Part shown: piece after piece, positions 53,448 through 63,267 of the stretch
Layout: every line of letters begins with the position of its first letter
Position numbering within the stretch: position 1 is the stretch's first letter
Source of the DNA: Actinomadura litoris
Lineage (GTDB): Bacteria > Actinomycetota > Actinomycetes > Streptosporangiales > Streptosporangiaceae
Direction: 5' to 3'
NCBI RefSeq assembly: GCF_009733595.1
Contig: NZ_WOFH01000003.1
Span: forward strand, 1 to 64,000
DNA length: 64,000 nucleotides
Position numbers and translations under genes: made by a program
Notes under the pieces: generated by a model
The model's input: the letters and a program-made list of their open reading frames with translations, nothing else
Told to the model about the DNA's origin: nothing
Databases searched by the model: none

Positions 53448-54878
53448 ATGGACTACAAGGTCGCCGACCTTTCGCTGGCCGACTTCGGGCGCCGGGAGAT
53501 CCGGCTCGCCGAGCACGAGATGCCCGGCCTGATGGCCGTGCGCAACGAGTACTCCACCGCCCAGCCGCTGCGCGGCGCCAAGATCATGGGCTCCCTGCAC
53601 ATGACGATCCAGACGGCCGTGCTGATCGAGACCCTCGTGGAGCTCGGCGCCGACGTCCGCTGGGTGTCCTGCAACATCTTCTCCACCCAGGACCACGCCG
53701 CCGCGGCCATCGTCGTCGGCAAGGAGGGCACCGCCGAGAACCCGCAGGGCGTCCCGGTGTTCGCCTGGAAGGGCGAGACGCTCGACGAGTACTGGTGGTG
53801 CACCGACCAGGCCCTGCGCTGGCCCGACGGCTCCGGCCCCAACATGATCCTGGACGACGGCGGCGACGCGACCCTGCTCGTCCACAAGGGCGCCGAGTAC
53901 GAGAAGGCCGGCGCCGTGCCGACCGCCTCCGAGGACGACCCCGAGGAGTGGGGCATCATCCTGGAGACCCTCCGCCGCACGATCGCCGAGAAGCCCGGCC
54001 GCTGGACCGCCACCGCCGCCGAGATCAAGGGCGTCACCGAGGAGACCACCACCGGCGTCCACCGCCTCTACGAGATGGCCAAGGCCGGCACGCTCGCCTT
54101 CCCGGCCATCAACGTCAACGACTCGGTCACCAAGTCGAAGTTCGACAACAAGTACGGCTGCCGCCACTCGGTCATCGACGGCCTCAACCGCGCCACCGAC
54201 GTCCTCATCGGCGGCAAGGTCGCCGTCGTCTGCGGCTACGGCGACGTCGGCAAGGGCTGCGCCGACGCCCTCAAGGGCCAGGGCGCCCGCGTGATCGTCA
54301 CCGAGATCGACCCGATCTGCGCGCTCCAGGCCGCCATGGACGGCTTCCAGGTCACCACCCTCGACGACGTCGTCGAGATCGCCGACATCTTCGTCACCAC
54401 CACCGGCAACTTCAACATCATCACGGCCGCGCACATGGGCCGGATGAAGCACCAGGCGATCGTGTCCAACATCGGGCACTTCGACAACGAGATCGACATG
54501 GCCGGCCTCGCCAAGACCGACGGCATCGAGAAGATCGAGATCAAGCCGCAGGTCGCCGAGTGGCGCTTCCCCGACGGCCACTCCATCATCGTCCTCGCCG
54601 AGGGCCGCCTGATGAACCTCGGCTGCGCGACGGGCCACCCGTCCTTCGTCATGTCCAACTCCTTCACCAACCAGGTCATCGCGCAGATCGAGCTGTTCAC
54701 CAAGACCGAGGAGTACCCGGTCGGCGTGTACGTCCTGCCGAAGCACCTCGACGAGAAGGTCGCCCGCCTGCACCTCGACGCCCTCGGCGTCAAGCTCACC
54801 GAACTCACCAAGGAGCAGGCCGCCTACATCGGCGTCCACGTGGAGGGCCCCTACAAGCCCGACCACTACCGGTACTGA
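53448..54878 (+). CDS. ahcY: Adenosylhomocysteinase, long form
   Basis: 476 residues from the ATG at 53448, with AAGGAG 8 bases upstream. Family signatures are [49 protein letters not shown] (the Lys/Asp/Cys active-site cluster) and the NAD site [15 protein letters not shown]. The C-terminal KPDHYRY is the tail of the long bacterial form, which also has the 40-residue insertion after the substrate domain. It hydrolyses S-adenosylhomocysteine to adenosine and homocysteine, relieving product inhibition of methyltransferases. It is followed within 3 bases by a dispersed repeat. Confidence 0.97.
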   Translation: MDYKVADLSLADFGRREIRLAEHEMPGLMAVRNEYSTAQPLRGAKIMGSLHMTIQTAVLIETLVELGADVRWVSCNIFSTQDHAAAAIVVGKEGTAENPQGVPVFAWKGETLDEYWWCTDQALRWPDGSGPNMILDDGGDATLLVHKGAEYEKAGAVPTASEDDPEEWGIILETLRRTIAEKPGRWTATAAEIKGVTEETTTGVHRLYEMAKAGTLAFPAINVNDSVTKSKFDNKYGCRHSVIDGLNRATDVLIGGKVAVVCGYGDVGKGCADALKGQGARVIVTEIDPICALQAAMDGFQVTTLDDVVEIADIFVTTTGNFNIITAAHMGRMKHQAIVSNIGHFDNEIDMAGLAKTDGIEKIEIKPQVAEWRFPDGHSIIVLAEGRLMNLGCATGHPSFVMSNSFTNQVIAQIELFTKTEEYPVGVYVLPKHLDEKVARLHLDALGVKLTELTKEQAAYIGVHVEGPYKPDHYRY

Positions 54879-54880
54879 TC

Positions 54881-55062
54881 GCATCGCCCTCGGCGTCAGG
54901 CGCAGAGCGCCTTCCTTCAACGGGCAATGCGCCGATCGCTAGCATCGCTCCGTCTCGCCTGGCGGCTCGCTTCGCGATCAGTTTCTTGCTTCGCTCGAAA
55001 CTGGCTTCGCACGCGATCGGAGGGTTGGGGTCGTTGCGGGGCTGGGGCGGCGGCTGAGGTAG
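54881..55062 (+). repeat. Dispersed intergenic repeat, copy 2
   Basis: About 180 bp starting 3 bases after the ahcY stop. It aligns over its length with 32760-32926; bases 54942-54981 are the identical 40-base core. The hairpin after the core has arms 54979-54985 and 54997-55003 (CAGTTTC and GAAACTG). Orientation on the plus strand is the same as copy 1. It has no start or ribosome site and looks non-coding. Confidence 0.85.
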
Positions 55063-55072
55063 TTGCAGTGAT

Positions 55073-55108
55073 TAACTGCCGGACGGGGGTTTCCCCGTCC
55101 GGCAGTTA
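55073..55108 (+). terminator. Strong hairpin before the second SAH hydrolase gene
   Basis: Arms TAACTGCCGGACGGGG (55073-55088) and its complement (55093-55108) pair perfectly over 16 bases around GTTT. It lies 17 bases before an ATG and after the dispersed repeat. It may end ahcY transcription or regulate the next gene by hiding its leader; a GGAAGG ribosome site follows. Confidence 0.7.
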
Positions 55109-55125
55109 GGGTTCGGAAGGGTTGT

Positions 55126-56382
55126 ATGAGCGACGTCTCGGATGTGTCGCTTGCCTATCAGGGCGGCAAGCGGATCGAGTGGGCCGACCGGAGCATGCCC
55201 GTGTTGGGGCAGATCCGGGAGCGATTCGCTGCCGAGCGGCCGCTGGAGGGGTGGCGGGTGGCGGCGTGCATGCACGTCACCACCGAGACGGCGTGTCTGA
55301 TCCGCACCTTGCAGGCGGGGGGCGCCAGTGTGGCGCTCGCCGCGTCCAATCCGCTCTCCACGCAGGACGATGTGGCCGCCGCCCTGGTGCAGGACGACGG
55401 CGCCGAGGTGTTCGCGCGGGCCGGGATCGACCGCGAGGGGTACTACGCCCATATCCACCAGGTGCTGGAGACCGGGCCCGATCTCGTCCTGGACGACGGC
55501 TGCGACCTCGTCAACACCCTGCACAGCGACCGGACGGATCTGCTCGGCACCGTCAAGGCGGGCTGCGAGCAGACGACGACGGGTGTCATCCGGCTGCACC
55601 AGATGGCGCGCGAGGGCGCGCTCAGGTTCCCCGTCGTCGCGGTGAACGACACCGACACCAAGCACATGTTCGACAACCGGTACGGGACGGGCCAGTCCAC
55701 GCTGGACGGCATCATCCGGGCCACCAACACGCTTCTCGCAGGCAAGACCATCGTGATCGCGGGCTTCGGGTACTGCGGGCGGGGGCTCGCCGAGCGGGCG
55801 CGCGGGCTCGGCGCGCGCGTGGTGATCACCGAGATCGACCCGGTCAAGGCGCTGGACGCGGCGCTCCAGGGGTTCTCCGTCCAGCCGATGGCGCAGGCCG
55901 CGCCGGACGGGGACGTGTTCATCACCGTCACCGGCAACCGGGACGTGGTGAACGCCGAGCACCTCGCCTCGATGAAGGACGGCGCGATCCTCGCCAACTC
56001 CGGGCACTTCGACGTGGAGGTCGACGTCCGCGCGTTGGAGGAACTGGCCGTCGAGGTGCACCACGGCGTCCGTCCGCAGGCCGACGAGTACGTGCTGGCC
56101 GACGGCCGGCGGCTGGTGCTGCTGGCCGAGGGGCGGCTGGTCAACCTCGCGGCGGCCGAGGGGCACCCCGCCGCCGTCATGGACATGTCGTTCGCCGACC
56201 AGGCGCTGACCTGCGCGTGGCTGGCGACCGCGCACGAGAAGCTGGCCCCGGCCGTCCACGAGGTGCCGCAGGAGATCGACACCGAGGTCGCCCGGCTCAA
56301 GCTCGCGTCGATGTCGATCTCCATCGACCTGCTCACGCCCGAGCAGGAGGAGTACCTCCACTCGTGGCGGATGGGTTCCTGA
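55126..56382 (+). CDS. Adenosylhomocysteinase-like protein, short form
   Basis: 418 residues, about 60 shorter than ahcY. It lacks the insertion and the KPDHYRY tail, which makes it like archaeal and thermophilic SAH hydrolases. Active-site segments are NPLSTQDDVAAALVQDDGA, AGCEQTTTGVIRLHQM and NDTDTKHMFDNRYGTGQS, where the Cys of the long form is Thr. The NAD site is IAGFGYCGRGLAERARG. In some archaea such short enzymes act on S-inosylhomocysteine, so the substrate here is uncertain. Next to a true ahcY it is redundant unless its substrate differs. A strong hairpin precedes it. Confidence 0.88.
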   Translation: MSDVSDVSLAYQGGKRIEWADRSMPVLGQIRERFAAERPLEGWRVAACMHVTTETACLIRTLQAGGASVALAASNPLSTQDDVAAALVQDDGAEVFARAGIDREGYYAHIHQVLETGPDLVLDDGCDLVNTLHSDRTDLLGTVKAGCEQTTTGVIRLHQMAREGALRFPVVAVNDTDTKHMFDNRYGTGQSTLDGIIRATNTLLAGKTIVIAGFGYCGRGLAERARGLGARVVITEIDPVKALDAALQGFSVQPMAQAAPDGDVFITVTGNRDVVNAEHLASMKDGAILANSGHFDVEVDVRALEELAVEVHHGVRPQADEYVLADGRRLVLLAEGRLVNLAAAEGHPAAVMDMSFADQALTCAWLATAHEKLAPAVHEVPQEIDTEVARLKLASMSISIDLLTPEQEEYLHSWRMGS

Positions 56383-56388
56383 GGGCCC

Positions 56389-56955
56389 ATGCCGACCGGA
56401 GCCTACCTCCACCTGGAGGACGGTCTTGAGGAGCGCTTCCGATGCGCGCCGGGGCCCGGCGGCTGGCGCTACACCTCCGAGCGCTCCGACGGCGTCCGGA
56501 CCGACCTCGTGGTCGACAGCCGGTGGCGGCAGATCCGGGTCGAGGTCGTCACCCCGTCGTGGTGGGTGCGCGGCGGCGTGACCGGGCCCGAGGTCGCCTG
56601 GGTGCGCGGGGACGCGGAGCACGGCGAGCGGGCGTCCGGGTTCCTGACCGACTCGCCCGGCTTCCTCGTCGCGATCGCCCATTCGCTCAGGGTCGCCGAG
56701 CAGGACGAGGCGGACGTCCGCCTCGTCCGTCTCTCCGGGCCCTCGCTGGCGGCGATCACCGCGACCTGGCGGTGGCGGCTCGCGGGCACCTCGGCCTACC
56801 AGAGCGAGACCGAACCGCTTCCCGTCGCCGAGTACGAAATCACCGACCTGTCAACCGGAGAACGCACCGCGTTCCATCTGGCCGGGGACGTCGTGCTGGC
56901 CGCTCCGGGAATCGAGCTGACCGAACTGGAATCGGTTCCGAACTTCCTGGTCTAG
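56389..56955 (+). CDS. Uncharacterised soluble protein
   Basis: 188 residues starting 6 bases after the short SAH hydrolase gene, so probably in the same transcript. It has mixed beta strands (LVVDSRWRQIRVEVVTPSWW, AAITATWRWRLAGTSAYQ) and a Trp-rich pattern resembling putative glycolipid-binding or lipocalin-like folds, but there is no diagnostic motif. No signal peptide or membrane helix is visible. Its link to the SAH hydrolase is only its position. I do not recognise a family. Confidence 0.65.
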   Translation: MPTGAYLHLEDGLEERFRCAPGPGGWRYTSERSDGVRTDLVVDSRWRQIRVEVVTPSWWVRGGVTGPEVAWVRGDAEHGERASGFLTDSPGFLVAIAHSLRVAEQDEADVRLVRLSGPSLAAITATWRWRLAGTSAYQSETEPLPVAEYEITDLSTGERTAFHLAGDVVLAAPGIELTELESVPNFLV

Positions 56956-57195
56956 CGGGCTGCCGGCCGCGCTGAAATTTCACATCCCGTTTGATTGGCG
57001 CTGAATCGCGCCCGGGATATGCGGCCCTGACCTGCGTTTTCATCGTGGCGACCTGCGCTGCGCCACTGAAAGTGCGCCCATTGTCATTCGGGCGTGCAGC
57101 GGTCATCGTGACGACACCGCATGCGTTCGTGACCCTCCTGAGGAGCCCCCGCCGCGTGCCCAGGCACGCAGATCCGAATGGCAGGTTACCCGTCA

Positions 57196-58455
57196 ATGGT
57201 GAATTCCAGCAGACAGCGTTGTCTTCTGGCGGTGCTCGCCGCCGGCGCCCTCGCCGCGGGCGTCCCGAGCACGGCCGGGGCGTCCGCGCCGGCGCCGGTC
57301 GAGACCTCCGGCCAGTACATCGTCACCGGTGCGCGCAGCGCCGAGCAGCGCACCCAGGTCGCGCGGACCGGCGCGGCCATCGACCTCCTCCGGGCGGACG
57401 GCGTCCAGGTGAGCGCGATCCCGTCCGAGGTCGCCGCGATCCGCAGGCTCGGCTTCACGGTGAGCGCGCCGCTCCCCAAGCCCGCGCCGCAGCCGACGAG
57501 GTCGGCGACCTCTTACCACACCTTCGCCGAGACGCAGCAGGAGGTCGACGCGGTCGCCGCCGCGCACCCGCAGATCACGCGCAAGTTCGTCGCGGGCAAG
57601 TCCGCGCAGGGCCGCGACATCATCGGCCTCAAGATCAGCGACAACGTGGCCACGGACGAGAACGAGCCCGAGATGCTCGTCATCGCCAACATCCACGCCC
57701 GCGAGCGGCTCACCGCCGAGCAGGCCCTGGACTACATCGGCCAGCTCACCGGCGGCTACGGGACCGACAAGCGGATCACCGACCTCGTGAACGAGCGCGA
57801 GATCTACGTGATGCCGATGGTCAACCCCGACGGCCAGGTCTACGACATGACCAGCGACACCCAGCCGGGCCGGATGTGGCGCAAGAACCGGGTGGGGTCG
57901 GGCACCGACCTGAACCGCAACTTCGCCTACAAGTGGGGCTGCTGTGGCGGGTCGTCCACCAGCCCGTCGAGTGAGACCTACCGCGGCACCGGGCCCGAGT
58001 CGGCCCCGGAGACCAAGGTCATCGCGAACTTCGTGCGCAGCCGCGTGGTCGGCGGCAAGCAGCAGCTCAAGATGTTCCTGGACGTCCACTCGGTGGCGCA
58101 GCTCGTGCTGTGGCCGTTCGGCTACACGATGAACAACACCGTCCCGGGCTCGATGGACGCCGACGACGAGGCCGCCCACCGCACGATCGGGCGCGAGCTC
58201 GCCGGGACGAACGGGTTCACGCCCGAGCAGTCCAGTGACCTGTACATCACCGATGGCACGACCGACGACTGGACGTGGGGCGAGTACCGCATCTTCTCCT
58301 ACACGTTCGAGCTCGGCGGCGGGAGCTTCTACCCGCCCCCCTCGGCCATCGACAGTGAGGTGCGGCGCAGCCGCGAGGCGATGCTGCGCCTGACCGCCTA
58401 TGCCGACTGCCCCTACCGGGCCATCGGCAAGGAGGACAAGTACTGCGCGGCCTGA
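57196..58455 (+). CDS. Secreted M14 zinc carboxypeptidase
   Basis: 419 residues from the ATG at 57196, chosen because it gives a clean signal peptide (basic SSRQR, then LLAVLAAGALAAG, Ala-rich cleavage region near 30); an ATG at 57178 is in frame. A propeptide of about 100 residues precedes the catalytic domain. Zinc ligands are His167 and Glu170 (NIHARERL) and His298 (DVHSV); the catalytic Glu is 372 (YTFELGG). This is the carboxypeptidase T-type pattern that trims C-terminal residues of peptides outside the cell. The 240 bases before it are less GC-rich and hold no gene. Confidence 0.93.
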   Translation: MVNSSRQRCLLAVLAAGALAAGVPSTAGASAPAPVETSGQYIVTGARSAEQRTQVARTGAAIDLLRADGVQVSAIPSEVAAIRRLGFTVSAPLPKPAPQPTRSATSYHTFAETQQEVDAVAAAHPQITRKFVAGKSAQGRDIIGLKISDNVATDENEPEMLVIANIHARERLTAEQALDYIGQLTGGYGTDKRITDLVNEREIYVMPMVNPDGQVYDMTSDTQPGRMWRKNRVGSGTDLNRNFAYKWGCCGGSSTSPSSETYRGTGPESAPETKVIANFVRSRVVGGKQQLKMFLDVHSVAQLVLWPFGYTMNNTVPGSMDADDEAAHRTIGRELAGTNGFTPEQSSDLYITDGTTDDWTWGEYRIFSYTFELGGGSFYPPPSAIDSEVRRSREAMLRLTAYADCPYRAIGKEDKYCAA

Positions 58456-58771
58456 TCGGACGCCTGCCGCGTGGCCCCAGACGGCCCCTGGACCGGTCGC
58501 AGAGCCGGTTCCAGGGGTCGTTTCAGGGGGCGCGGGCGTCCCGTTCGGCCCTTCCGAGTCCGGTGAGAGGTGAGGGTGGTGTGCCGGCGTAACGGGTGCC
58601 GGGGGACGCGATCCCGGTTGGACCGCTCCTTTCGGTGCGGTGCCGCCGCGCCGCGGCAGGGTTCCCCGTGGTGCAGGAGATCGTGGTGGACGGCCCGGCG
58701 CCGCGCCGGCGGACCCGGGGGAAGGCGGCTCTGGTCGGGCTGCCCGTACCGCCGCTGACGCGTCCCGGGTG
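58456..58771. other. 316-bp gene-free space with a terminator
   Basis: Between the convergent carboxypeptidase and RDD genes. A hairpin at 58481-58521 has arms of about 17 bases with one bulge (ACGGCCCCTGGACCGG against its near-complement) and is followed by TTT, so it likely ends carboxypeptidase transcription. From 58522 to 58771 I see no coding or structured signal. Confidence 0.6.
58481..58521 (+). terminator. Hairpin terminator after the carboxypeptidase gene
   Basis: The left arm 58481-58496 pairs with 58505-58521 except for one mismatch and one bulged A; the loop is about 8 bases and a short T run follows. It starts 26 bases after the stop. Confidence 0.65.
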
Positions 58772-59824
58772 TCAGGGCCGCTGCGGCGGTACGGGGTACT
58801 GGCCGGTCGGGTATTGGCCGGTCGGGTACTGGCCCTGTGGCGGGCCGGGCGGCGGGCCCTGCGGCAGGACGCCCTGGTACGGGCCCGCGCCGTAGTTCGG
58901 CGGCGGGAGGAAGCGCGGCTGGCCCGGCCCGGGAGCGCTGAACGGCGGCGGCATCGGAGGGCCCTGCGGGACGGGCGCCACCGGCGGACCCCCGGCCATC
59001 GCCATGGCGGGAACCGGCGCCGGGGCCGCGCCGGGCGGCTGCTCGCTCTGCCCGAGGCGGCGTAGCCGGGCGGCGCGGCGCTGGGCGAGGCGCCACTCCT
59101 CGCGGCGGCGGCGCTCGGCGAGGATCGCCGACAGCAGGATCTCCGGCCGGACGCGTCCCGGCGGCGGGGGGCTCACCACCACGGCCACCTGGTCGGCGAT
59201 GCGCTGCCCCAGCGAGTCGCGGACGTCCGGACGCAGCTCCCAGAAGCGCGAGAGGTACTGCCGCGCCGTCATCGCCAGCTCGTCGGACAGCATCGACAGC
59301 TCCAGCGTCCGCGCCCACCCGGCGAGCTGCGGCGGCATCACCGCGACCGGCCCGAACACCGACGAGGGCACCCGCTCCTGGATGACGATCGTCCCGGCGA
59401 ACAGGTCGCCGAGCCGCTTGCCGCGCTTGCTGCACAGCGAGGCGATCAGCGCGGGCGCGCTGTAGAGCGTCCAGAACTCGATGAACCCGGCGAGCGCCCG
59501 CACGAGCGCCTGCCGGAACCGGATCGGCCCGCCGTCGTCGGCGACGACGCGCAGCCCGGCCGCGAGCTTGCCGAGCGTCCGGCCGCGCGAGAGCGTCTCG
59601 AACGCGCACGGGTAGCCGACGATCACCGCCACCACGCAGGCCAGGCTGAGGCCGGTCGTCCACGCGTCGTCGGCGCCCGCCGTCGCCATCGACACGCCCA
59701 CGATCAGGATGTTCATGATCACTAGCTGGAACAGCAGGTCGAGCAGCACGGCGCAGCCACGGCTGGCCAGCCGCGCGACACGGATGTCGAGCGCGACGGC
59801 CTCGCCGGTGACGAGTTCGGCCAT
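58772..59824 (-). CDS. RDD family membrane protein with Pro-rich tail
   Basis: 350 residues from the ATG at 59824; GGAGG lies 8 bases upstream, whereas a further TTG at 59839 has none. The RDD domain (about 10-160) has RVARLASRGCAVLLDLLFQLV, the Arg-Asp-Asp-like signature with FETLSRGRTLGKLAAGLRVV, and two to three helices. A soluble part follows and then, from about 265, a Pro/Gly-rich tail with a 15-bp tandem repeat coding TGQYP. The gene is divergent from SpoIIM by 70 bases. Actinobacteria keep RDD, SpoIIM, DUF58 and MoxR together; RDD proteins are proposed ion or solute channels. Confidence 0.85.
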   Translation of the reverse strand: MAELVTGEAVALDIRVARLASRGCAVLLDLLFQLVIMNILIVGVSMATAGADDAWTTGLSLACVVAVIVGYPCAFETLSRGRTLGKLAAGLRVVADDGGPIRFRQALVRALAGFIEFWTLYSAPALIASLCSKRGKRLGDLFAGTIVIQERVPSSVFGPVAVMPPQLAGWARTLELSMLSDELAMTARQYLSRFWELRPDVRDSLGQRIADQVAVVVSPPPPGRVRPEILLSAILAERRRREEWRLAQRRAARLRRLGQSEQPPGAAPAPVPAMAMAGGPPVAPVPQGPPMPPPFSAPGPGQPRFLPPPNYGAGPYQGVLPQGPPPGPPQGQYPTGQYPTGQYPVPPQRP

Positions 59825-59894
59825 GTCCTGTTCCTCCAATGCCGGGGCACGTCTATTTTGCCGGTTCGGCGGTGTGAGGCGTTAGTCTCCCGGG

Positions 59895-60890
59895 GTGGAC
59901 GTCGACGCCTATGTGGCCGCGCACAACGCCGACTGGCTGCGCCTCGAACGGTTGATCAACCGGGGCCGCCGGCTGTCCGGCACGGAGATCGACGAGCTCG
60001 TCGAGCTCTACCAGCGCACCGCCACGCACCTGTCGGTGGTGCGCTCCAGCTCCCCCGACCCGCAGCTCGTCGGGCGGCTGTCGTCGCTGGTCGCGCGCGG
60101 GCGCGCGGCCGTGGCGGGGGCGCAGGCGCCGCTCTGGCGGGACGTCTCCCGGTTCGCCACGGTCTCGTTCCCGGCGGCGGCCTACCGGATGCGGTGGTGG
60201 TGGCTCGGCAACGCCGTCCTCGGCAACCTGCTCGCGCTGGCCCTCGCGATCTGGATCGTGCACAGCCCCGAGGTGCAGTCGAGCATCGCGACGCCCGCCG
60301 AGATCCGCGACATCGTCGACCACGACTTCGCGAACTACTACACCGAGCACTCGGCGGCCTCGTTCGCCTTCAAGGTGTGGATCAACAACGCGTGGGTGTC
60401 GGCGGTCGCACTGATCTTCGGCATCATGCTGGGCATCCCCACCCTGTTCGTGCTGCTGATGAACCAGGTCAACCTGGGAGTGATGGGCGGGCTGATGTTC
60501 GCCTCCGGCAAGGGCTCCATCTTCTTCGGGCTGATCCTGCCGCACGGCCTGCTGGAGCTGACCGCCGTGTACCTCGCCTGCGCGGGCGGCCTGAAGATGG
60601 GCTGGACGGTCGTCGACCCCGGCCGCCGCACCCGCGGCCAGGCCCTCGCCGAGGAGGGCCGGGCGGCGGTCAGCGTCGCGATGGGCCTGGTCGTGGTGCT
60701 GCTGGTGTCCGGCCTCATCGAGGGGTTCGTGACGGGCTGGGTCCATGTGACGTGGCTCCGCGTCGGCATCGGCGTGGTCGCCGAGGCGGGGTTCCTCGGC
60801 TATGTGATCGTCCTGGGCCGCCGCGCGACCCGCCGGGGCGAGACCGGCGACGCCGACCTCACCCCCGACCTCGTCCCCGTCTCGGGCTGA
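59895..60890 (+). CDS. Stage II sporulation protein M (SpoIIM) family membrane protein
   Basis: 331 residues from a GTG. An N-terminal soluble region (about 1-100, LSGTEIDELVELYQRTATHL) precedes five or so membrane helices (WLGNAVLGNLLALALAIWIV, ALIFGIMLGIPTLFVLLMNQ, LPHGLLELTAVYLACAGGL). The H-G-x-x-E segment in LPHGLLELTA is the family hallmark. In Bacillus SpoIIM works in engulfment. Actinobacteria do not engulf, so here it is more likely part of the RDD/DUF58/MoxR system. It is convergent with DUF58, separated by 8 bases. Confidence 0.9.
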   Translation: MDVDAYVAAHNADWLRLERLINRGRRLSGTEIDELVELYQRTATHLSVVRSSSPDPQLVGRLSSLVARGRAAVAGAQAPLWRDVSRFATVSFPAAAYRMRWWWLGNAVLGNLLALALAIWIVHSPEVQSSIATPAEIRDIVDHDFANYYTEHSAASFAFKVWINNAWVSAVALIFGIMLGIPTLFVLLMNQVNLGVMGGLMFASGKGSIFFGLILPHGLLELTAVYLACAGGLKMGWTVVDPGRRTRGQALAEEGRAAVSVAMGLVVVLLVSGLIEGFVTGWVHVTWLRVGIGVVAEAGFLGYVIVLGRRATRRGETGDADLTPDLVPVSG

Positions 60891-60898
60891 CCCCGGGC

Positions 60899-62190
60899 CT
60901 ACAGGCGGCCCGCGGCCTTGAGGGCCAGGTAGGCGTCGGCGAGGGCCGGGGCGATCTCGTCGGGCGGGGCGTCCACCACCTCGACGCCGTGGGCGCGCAG
61001 CTCGGCGGTGAGGCGGCGGCGGTCGGCGCGGGCGCGCTCGGCGGCGGCCGCGTCGTAGACGGCCGCGAGGTCGCCGCGCCCGGCCGCCATCTCCCCGAGC
61101 CGCGGGTCCGCCACGGCGGCGATCATGACCAGGTGCCGGGCGGTGAGCTGCGGCAGCAGCGGCAGCAGCCCCTCCTCGATCGCGGCGGTGTTCAGGTCGG
61201 TCAGCAGGACGACCAGGCAGCGCTGCCGGACGCGCGCCATCAGCGTCGACACCATCCCCGCCGCGTCGCATTCGAGCAGCTCGGGCTCCAGCGGCGCCAT
61301 CGCGTGCACCATCGCGGGCAGCAGGTCGGTGCGGGACGCGCCCTCCACGCGGGTCCGGACGCGCCGGTCGTAGGCGAGCAGGTCGACGCGGTCGCCGGCG
61401 CGGGAGGCCAGGGCGCCGAGCAGCAGCGCCGCGTCCATCGAGCAGTCCAGCCGGGGGATGTCGCCGACGCGGCCCGCGGACGTGCGGCCGGTGTCGAGCA
61501 CCAGGTAGATGCGCCGGTCGCGCTCGGGACGCCACGTCCGCACGACGACGTCGCCGCGCCGCGCGGTGGCCCGCCAGTCGATGGAGCGGACGTCGTCGCC
61601 GTCCACGTACTCGCGCAGCGAGTCGAACTCGGTGCCCTGGCCGCGGATCAGCGCCACGTGCGCGCCGGTCAGCTCCCGCAGCCGCGCCAGCTTGGCAGGC
61701 AGGTGGCGGCGGGACGGGAACGCCGGGAGCGCCCGCACCGTCCACGGCGCGGGACGCGAGAGCTGCCGCGCGGCGAGCCCGAGCGGGCCCACCGACCGCA
61801 CCACGACCGTGATCGCGCGCCGGTCGCCGCGCCGCGTCGGGGTCAGCGACATCTCGACGCGGCGGCGCTCCCCGGCGGGCACGTCCACGCGGGCGGTGCG
61901 GGGGGTGGCGCCCGCGCTCGGCGGCCACACGTCCCGCAGCCGGGCCTTGAGGCGCCGCCTGCCGAGGTTCTCGACCGTCAGCGTGACCGTCGCGCTCTGG
62001 CCGAGCCTGACGCTGGTGTCGCCGGTCCGGTGGAAGCGCAGCGCCCGCACGTTCCCCGCGAGCGCGAGGTCGGCGACGACGCCGAGCAGCAGGACGCCCC
62101 ACAGCGCGAGCAGCGTCCACCAGCTCGGCACCAGCAGCGGGACGAGCGCGCCGAGCAGCGCCAGCAGCCCCAGGCGTCCGGTCAGCGCCA

Positions 62191-62191
<1 letters not shown>
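60899..62191 (-). CDS. DUF58 domain protein
   Basis: 430 residues from the ATG at 62191, whose bases overlap the stop of the MoxR gene (TGATG). Two N-terminal helices (LLALLGALVPLLVPSWWTLLAL, residues about 7-42) anchor it. A beta-sandwich region follows and then the DUF58 motif LREYVDGDDVRSIDWRATARRGDVVVRTW near residue 195. The VWA-like C-part has YLVLDTGRTSAGRVGD. DUF58 proteins associate with MoxR ATPases and VWA proteins as chaperone-like complexes of unknown substrate. Confidence 0.9.

Positions 62192-63263
<1,072 letters not shown>

Positions 63264-63267
<4 letters not shown>

Noticed and set aside
58801..58830. 15-bp tandem repeat as a regulatory element
   Set aside because: It lies inside the RDD gene and codes for the TGQYP repeats of the Pro-rich tail.
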